This document shows, piece after piece, positions 59,790 to 64,000 of a DNA stretch of 64,000 bases. The translations under genes and the position numbers were made by a program. The notes under the pieces are model-generated. The model was not told the origin of the DNA. It searched no databases and was given only the letters and a program-made list of their open reading frames with translations. Origin of the DNA: Micromonospora andamanensis (lineage in GTDB: Bacteria; Actinomycetota; Actinomycetes; Mycobacteriales; Micromonosporaceae); contig NZ_BOOZ01000025.1 of NCBI RefSeq assembly GCF_016863495.1, positions 62,001 to 126,000 of the forward strand, given 5' to 3'. Numbering within the stretch: the stretch's first letter is position 1; every line of letters begins with the position of its first letter.

Positions 59790-60280
59790 ACCTCGCGCGG
59801 TTCTGCCATCCTGTCCGGGTGAAGCCCAACCTGGAGCGAATCCCAGGAGAGCAGGACCGGCTCGCGGAGGCGATCCTCGCCCGCGCGCCGCGACGCATCG
59901 AGCCGAGTTTCGTCCGCTCCCTCGACCCCGCCTCCGCGCTCGCCCTCGGCCGCTACGGCGCCCGCCTCGCCACCCTGGCGTTGCGGCAGAACTCCGTCGA
60001 TCTGCTACGCCGCGCGGTGCTGGCGACCAGCCTCGCCCGATGCCTGGCGTCCGATGACGACCGGGACTTCATGGTGGCCCTGGCGGTGCCGTGGATCGTG
60101 GCACAGCAGCTCGGCGAAGCCCCGGCCGAGGTCTTCGCCACGGTCGGCGACAGCCTGCTGGACGGGTCGGTCGCCAGACTGGTTCAGACCTTCGGTGCCC
60201 GTACCGACATCACGCTTGAGGCTTTCGGGTGGGAACTGGTGAGGACAGCCGAAGGCCCGGACTTCCGACCGACGTACTGA
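59783..60280 (+). CDS. Helical hypothetical protein
   Basis: 165 residues if the GTG at 59783 is used; a GTG at 59819 gives 153. Neither has a strong ribosome binding site. The content is mainly helical: EQDRLAEAILARAPRRIEPS, LGRYGARLATLALRQNSVDL and LLDGSVARLVQTFGARTDIT. It resembles immunity-like or DUF-type helical proteins encoded singly in actinobacteria, but no named family can be given. Confidence 0.55.
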   Translation: MLNLARFCHPVRVKPNLERIPGEQDRLAEAILARAPRRIEPSFVRSLDPASALALGRYGARLATLALRQNSVDLLRRAVLATSLARCLASDDDRDFMVALAVPWIVAQQLGEAPAEVFATVGDSLLDGSVARLVQTFGARTDITLEAFGWELVRTAEGPDFRPTY

Positions 60281-60305
60281 TCACCGGAGCGCCTCGGAGC
60301 GCCTG

Positions 60306-61163
60306 TCATTCCCTCGGCGAATTCGCCGCTACGGCCTGATCGGGTCGTTCGCGCACCGCCTGCCCGAAGAAGTAACCCAGAATGACCAGGAATGCGTTGG
60401 AGATGATGTCGGAAACTGTCGTCCCTGCGAACATGGCGACGATCATCGTTGTGGCAAGGACCATGAGTAGAAGGCCGCCGACGAGACTGGCTACCGATTC
60501 GCGGGCAAACCAGCTCTGCCGGATCGCTGTTTTGCGAGCCTGCAACTCAACCTGAAAAAGCAACTCCTCCCGGCCCGAGTTGGCGACCCCGGCACCACCG
60601 GTCAGGCGCTCCTGGAGGAGGGTCTCCTCACCCCGCTTCTCTTCCAGCTCATCCTCGATGAGGCGCGACTTCTCGGCGTCGTCGGAACTCTGCGCGAGTT
60701 CCTCTTCCAGATTTGAAACCTCCTGCTCGACCTCCAGCGCCCGAATTCTGGCGAGAATGTGCATCCGGCGCTCCAGCAGAATGGGAAGTATTCCCACCTC
60801 GAAGTGCGCCGACGTCTCATCCTTCACGATTATCGCGCCGGATTGAGGGGTGATGCTCACCCGCAGCTTCCCGAAAGAATCTGGATGATCAGCTGCTTTG
60901 TCGATCACTTCCAGACTTATCTTGAGCTCATCAAGCGTCTGACGTTGTATCTGGTCTTTACCGAGTCCGAGTTGACTGAGCTGAGGCTCGAAGAACTTAC
61001 GGGCGACTTCGAGGGCATCCGTGGACTGCTGCAGCGCGCGTACATCCCTGTAGGCTGCCAATGTTCCTCCCCAGGACTCTCCATTGCTCCGTACAGCCGC
61101 CTCGAACGGGCGGGGCTTCGGGCTGCACTGATCCTCGCGTGAGTCGTCATCCGGGGCAACCAT
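60306..61163 (-). CDS. Coiled-coil protein with two C-terminal membrane segments, lower G+C
   Basis: 285 residues. A central coiled coil (RRMHILARIRALEVEQEVSN, LEEELAQSSDDAEKSRLIED, about 133-190) leads to two membrane helices (VASLVGGLLLMVLATTMIV and ISNAFLVILGYFFGQAV, about 227-275). The N-terminal half (ALEVARKFFEPQLSQLGLGK, LRVSITPQSGAIIVKDETSA) looks like an effector-associated or sensor domain. The gene is visibly richer in A/T than its surroundings, which suggests horizontal acquisition. No family recognised. It is divergent from the DUF6000 gene with a 10-base gap. Confidence 0.65.
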   Translation of the reverse strand: MVAPDDDSREDQCSPKPRPFEAAVRSNGESWGGTLAAYRDVRALQQSTDALEVARKFFEPQLSQLGLGKDQIQRQTLDELKISLEVIDKAADHPDSFGKLRVSITPQSGAIIVKDETSAHFEVGILPILLERRMHILARIRALEVEQEVSNLEEELAQSSDDAEKSRLIEDELEEKRGEETLLQERLTGGAGVANSGREELLFQVELQARKTAIRQSWFARESVASLVGGLLLMVLATTMIVAMFAGTTVSDIISNAFLVILGYFFGQAVRERPDQAVAANSPRE

Positions 61164-61173
61164 TCACGCGGCG

Positions 61174-61728
61174 ATGCCGCGCTGGCTCACCGCATGCGTC
61201 AGCTATCGTGCGTCGGTGGATCAAGGAAGTAGTGACGGGCTGATCGCCCGGTGCGTCGTACCGTTCTACCTCGACATGATGGGAACCAACGCCGTCAGGT
61301 ACGGACGTCCCCTGCTTCCCGCCCTGGCAGAAGCGAGCCGAGCGACAACCGCAGCCGAGGTGATGACCCTCTTGCGGGACAGCTGGCGTAGCCGGGTCAT
61401 GGGCGCCTGGTACTCAATCAGGGTCGGCGGAGCCGACGTGGCTGCCGCCGTTCTGCACGCCCTGGCCACCTCGCGGGGCGCCCTCGACGCGCCGCCGCTC
61501 GCGACGGCCGCCGTGGTGCTGGCCGGCCCCGACCCCGCCGAGCCCCTAGAGCAGTACTTCACCGCCGATCAGACCCACCGCTGGGGAGCAGGTGGCGTGA
61601 TCGCCGCCGCGGCGGACCACCTCCGTCAGCACCATCAGGTCGCCACGCCGCTCCCACCGCCAACCGACGCAGACCGAGACACCGTCAACGCACTCATCGA
61701 CATCGCGCATCACTTGGCGTTGAAGTAG
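61174..61728 (+). CDS. DUF6000 family protein
   Basis: 184 residues from the ATG at 61174; a start nearer residue 25 is also possible because the family normally begins shortly before VVPFYLDMMG. Features resembling DUF6000 are LTLLRDSWRSRVMGAWYS-like (LLRDSWRSRVMGAWYSIRVG), AAAVLHALATSRGALDAPPL and LEQYFTADQTHRWGAGGVIA. Helical, no catalytic motif. The 3' end overlaps metH by 19 bases in convergent orientation. Function unknown. Confidence 0.6.
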   Translation: MPRWLTACVSYRASVDQGSSDGLIARCVVPFYLDMMGTNAVRYGRPLLPALAEASRATTAAEVMTLLRDSWRSRVMGAWYSIRVGGADVAAAVLHALATSRGALDAPPLATAAVVLAGPDPAEPLEQYFTADQTHRWGAGGVIAAAADHLRQHHQVATPLPPPTDADRDTVNALIDIAHHLALK

Positions 61729-64000
61729 CTAGCCTCGGGGTGGTGCACGACGATGGCGTCGGTGGCCTGCTCCGGCATCAGCTGGAACTCCTCGGACAGC
61801 TGCACCCCGATCCGTTCGGCACCGAGCAGCTCCACGATCTTCGCCCGGTCCTCCAGGTCGGGACAGGCCGGGTAGCCGAACGCGTACCGGCAGCCCCGGT
61901 AGTCGGTGCGCAGCAGGCCGGCCAGGTCGGTCGGGTCGTCATCGGCGACGGTACGGCCGTCGGGCAGCTTAAGCTCGGAGCGCACCCGCTTGTGCCAGTA
62001 CTCCGCGAGAGCCTCGGTGAGCTGCACCGACAGGCCGTGCACCTCCAGGTAGTCGCGGTACTCGTTACGGGCGAAGAGCTTCGCCGCGTACTCGCTGACC
62101 GGCTGGCCGACGGTGACCAGCTGCAACGCGACCACGTCCAGGTCCTCGCCACGGGGCCGGAAGAAGTCGGCCAGGCACAGCCGCCGCTCCTGCCGCTGCC
62201 GGGGGAAGGTGAACCGGGCCCGCTCGGCGTGCCCGTTCTCGTCCAGGACGACCAGGTCGTTGCCCTCGGAGTAGGCCGGGAAGTAGCCGTACACCACGGC
62301 CGCCTCCAACACCTGGTCGGCGATCAGCCGGTCCAGCCAGTAGCGCAACCTCGGCCGGCCCTCAGTCTCCACGAGTTCCTCGTACGACGGGCCCTTGCCA
62401 CCGCGCGCACCGCGCAGCCCCCACTGGCCCATGAAGGTGGCCCGCTCGTCCAGCAGCGCCGCGTAGTCGGCAAGCGGCACCCCCTTGACCACCCGGGTGC
62501 CGTGGAACGGCGCGATCGGCACCGGCACGTCGACGGCGACGTCGGAGCGTACCGAGGTGTCGTGCAGCTCCGGCAGCGACTCGGCGACCACCGCGCGTTG
62601 CCGTTCCCGACGGGCCCGCCGGGCGGCCAGGGCCGCCTCCCGCTCGGCGTCCACCACCGGGGCACCGCCACGCTTGGCGGCCATCACCCGGTCCATCAGG
62701 GACAGCCCCTCGAAGGCGTCGCGGGCGTAGTGCACCTGGCCGGGGAACATCGACCGCAGGTCGTCCTCGACGTACGCCCGGGTCAGCGCCGCGCCACCCA
62801 GCAGGACCGGCCAGCGCTCCGCGACCCCGCGCGACGCCATCTCGACAAGGTTCTCCTTCATGATGACTGTGCTCTTGACCAGCAGGCCCGACATGCCGAT
62901 GGCGTCGGCGCGGTGCTGCTCGGCGGCGTCGAGGATGGCGGAGATCGGCTGCTTGATGCCGATGTTCACCACCTCGTAGCCGTTGTTGGACAGGATGATG
63001 TCGACCAGGTTCTTGCCGATGTCGTGCACGTCGCCCTTGACCGTGGCGAGCACGATGCGGCCCTTGCCGCCGTCGTCGGCCTTCTCCATGTGCGGTTCGA
63101 GGTACGCCACAGCGGTCTTCATCACCTCGGCGGACTGGAGCACGAACGGCAGCTGCATCTGACCGGAGCCGAACAGCTCACCGACGACCTTCATGCCGTC
63201 CAGCAGGATGTCGTTGATGATGAGCAGCGGGGCGGTGCCGGCCGCCATCGCCGCGTCGAGGTCGGCCTCCAGGCCGTTGCGCTCCCCGTCGATGATCCGC
63301 CGCTTGAGCCGCTCGTTGAGCGGCAGGGCCGCCAACTCCTCGGCCCGGGTGGCGCGCGCCGAGGCGGCGTCCACGCCTTCGTACAGCTCGATGAACCGCT
63401 GCAACGGGTCGTAGCCCTCGCGGCGGCGGTCGTAGACCATGTCGAGGGCGACCTCGCGCTGCTCGTCGGGGATCTTCGACATCGGCAGGATCTTGCTGGC
63501 GTGCACGATCGCCGAGGTGAGCCCGGCCTGCACGCACTCGTGCAGGAAGACCGAGTTGAGCACCTGCCGGGCGGCGGCGTTGAGTCCGAAGGAGACATTG
63601 GAGATGCCCAGGGTGAAGTTGATTCCCGGGTAACGTCGGGCGATCTCACGGATCGCCTCGATGGTCTCCATTGCGTCGCGGCGGGTCTCCTCCTGACCTG
63701 TGGAGATCGGGAAGGTCAACGCGTCGACCATGATGTCCGGCAGCCGCATCCCCCAGCGTCCGGTCAGGTCGTCGACGATCCGGGAGGCGATGCGGACCTT
63801 GTCCGCTGCGGTGCGGGCCTGCCCCTCCTCGTCGATGCACATCACCACGACGGCAGCGCCGTGCTCCATGATCACCGGCATCACCCGGCCGAAGCGGGAC
63901 TCCGGGCCGTCGCCGTCCTCATAGTTGACCGAGTTGACCACGCACCGCCCGCCGAGCATCTCCAGACCGGCCTCGATCACCGCCGGCTCGGTCGAGTCCA
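61710..64000 (-). CDS. metH: Cobalamin-dependent methionine synthase, N-terminal part beyond window
   Basis: About 763 C-terminal residues. The frame is open to the window edge, reading DSTEPAVIEAGLEMLGGR at the edge, which is the folate (pterin-binding) domain. Then come NSVNYEDGDGPESRF, the B12 cap and cobalamin domain with VKGDVHDIGKNLVDIILSNN (His ligand of cobalt in DXHXXG) and IGMSGLLVKSTVIMKENLVE, and the SAM activation domain (VVYGYFPAYSEGNDLVVLDE, YRGCRYAFGYPACPDLEDRA). It moves methyl from methyltetrahydrofolate to homocysteine. The homocysteine domain lies outside. Confidence 0.95.
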   Translation of the reverse strand, partial: DSTEPAVIEAGLEMLGGRCVVNSVNYEDGDGPESRFGRVMPVIMEHGAAVVVMCIDEEGQARTAADKVRIASRIVDDLTGRWGMRLPDIMVDALTFPISTGQEETRRDAMETIEAIREIARRYPGINFTLGISNVSFGLNAAARQVLNSVFLHECVQAGLTSAIVHASKILPMSKIPDEQREVALDMVYDRRREGYDPLQRFIELYEGVDAASARATRAEELAALPLNERLKRRIIDGERNGLEADLDAAMAAGTAPLLIINDILLDGMKVVGELFGSGQMQLPFVLQSAEVMKTAVAYLEPHMEKADDGGKGRIVLATVKGDVHDIGKNLVDIILSNNGYEVVNIGIKQPISAILDAAEQHRADAIGMSGLLVKSTVIMKENLVEMASRGVAERWPVLLGGAALTRAYVEDDLRSMFPGQVHYARDAFEGLSLMDRVMAAKRGGAPVVDAEREAALAARRARRERQRAVVAESLPELHDTSVRSDVAVDVPVPIAPFHGTRVVKGVPLADYAALLDERATFMGQWGLRGARGGKGPSYEELVETEGRPRLRYWLDRLIADQVLEAAVVYGYFPAYSEGNDLVVLDENGHAERARFTFPRQRQERRLCLADFFRPRGEDLDVVALQLVTVGQPVSEYAAKLFARNEYRDYLEVHGLSVQLTEALAEYWHKRVRSELKLPDGRTVADDDPTDLAGLLRTDYRGCRYAFGYPACPDLEDRAKIVELLGAERIGVQLSEEFQLMPEQATDAIVVHHPEASYFNAK

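Noticed and set aside
1-64000. CRISPR arrays, insertion sequences, integrase or attachment sites
   Set aside because: No regularly spaced repeats, transposase or integrase motifs, or flanking direct repeats were found on either strand.

Overview
The window is a high-G+C actinobacterial chromosome segment. GTG and TTG starts are common, genes overlap by ATGA/GTGA, and the gene families (SCO2521-2525 cluster, SigE-family sigma factor, mycothiol-type ArsC, DUF3152, CGNR protein) all point to an actinomycete. I favour Micromonosporaceae (Micromonospora-like), but this is an inference from gene content, not from a marker gene. No rRNA, tRNA, CRISPR array, insertion sequence or phage gene was seen.

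1-14.4 kb: an LtrA fragment, a Nudix hydrolase, a small P-loop kinase, a lipoprotein coupled to an MFS transporter, and a divergent ArsR/DUF5937 regulator. Then comes a minus-strand surface and carbohydrate block: a CopC-containing two-membrane-segment fusion, a WxL-interacting (DUF916) protein, a WxL-like surface protein and two secreted GH43 arabinoxylan-type glycosidases that share a near-identical C-terminal module. A perfect LacI-type operator lies at the head of the block. An isolated S4 ribosomal protein gene and two tandem DUF2470 genes diverge from a DtxR/IdeR-type iron box.

16-19.2 kb: a molybdate operon (HTH-TOBE protein, modA, modB, modC). 19.2-29.5 kb: a 1,408-residue DUF4062-NACHT-HEAT protein next to the uncharacterised actinobacterial SCO2521-SCO2525 gene set, which includes a variant P-loop ATPase and a methyltransferase. 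This is the best candidate for an undescribed multi-component system.

29.7-41 kb: a membrane protein, a MobA-like nucleotidyltransferase, an NB-ARC/TPR regulator, a YciO/Sua5 protein, a SigE-family sigma factor with a coupled membrane protein, and a DUF3152 metalloprotease-like lipoprotein. An arsenic operon follows (ArsR-ArsC fusion, two more ArsC, an aquaglyceroporin, no ArsB/Acr3 pump), then a GNAT and a membrane protein.

41.1-51.9 kb: an iron-box-headed NRPS-independent siderophore locus: GNAT, siderophore-interacting reductase, ATP-grasp ligase, two IucA/IucC synthetases, PLP decarboxylase, then a one-permease ferri-siderophore ABC importer and a methyltransferase. Biosynthesis, uptake and iron release are in one place; no exporter is visible.

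52-64 kb: a frameshifted CGNR zinc-finger gene, a VKOR protein, and class I ribonucleotide reductase nrdA-nrdB behind both paired NrdR boxes and a cobalamin riboswitch. After these come an XRE regulator with two very small genes, several lineage-specific genes (two lipoprotein/hypothetical genes, an AT-richer coiled-coil membrane protein, a DUF6000 protein) and the 3' two-thirds of metH, which runs off the window. B12 thus links the last part: metH uses it and nrdAB is predicted to be shut off by it.
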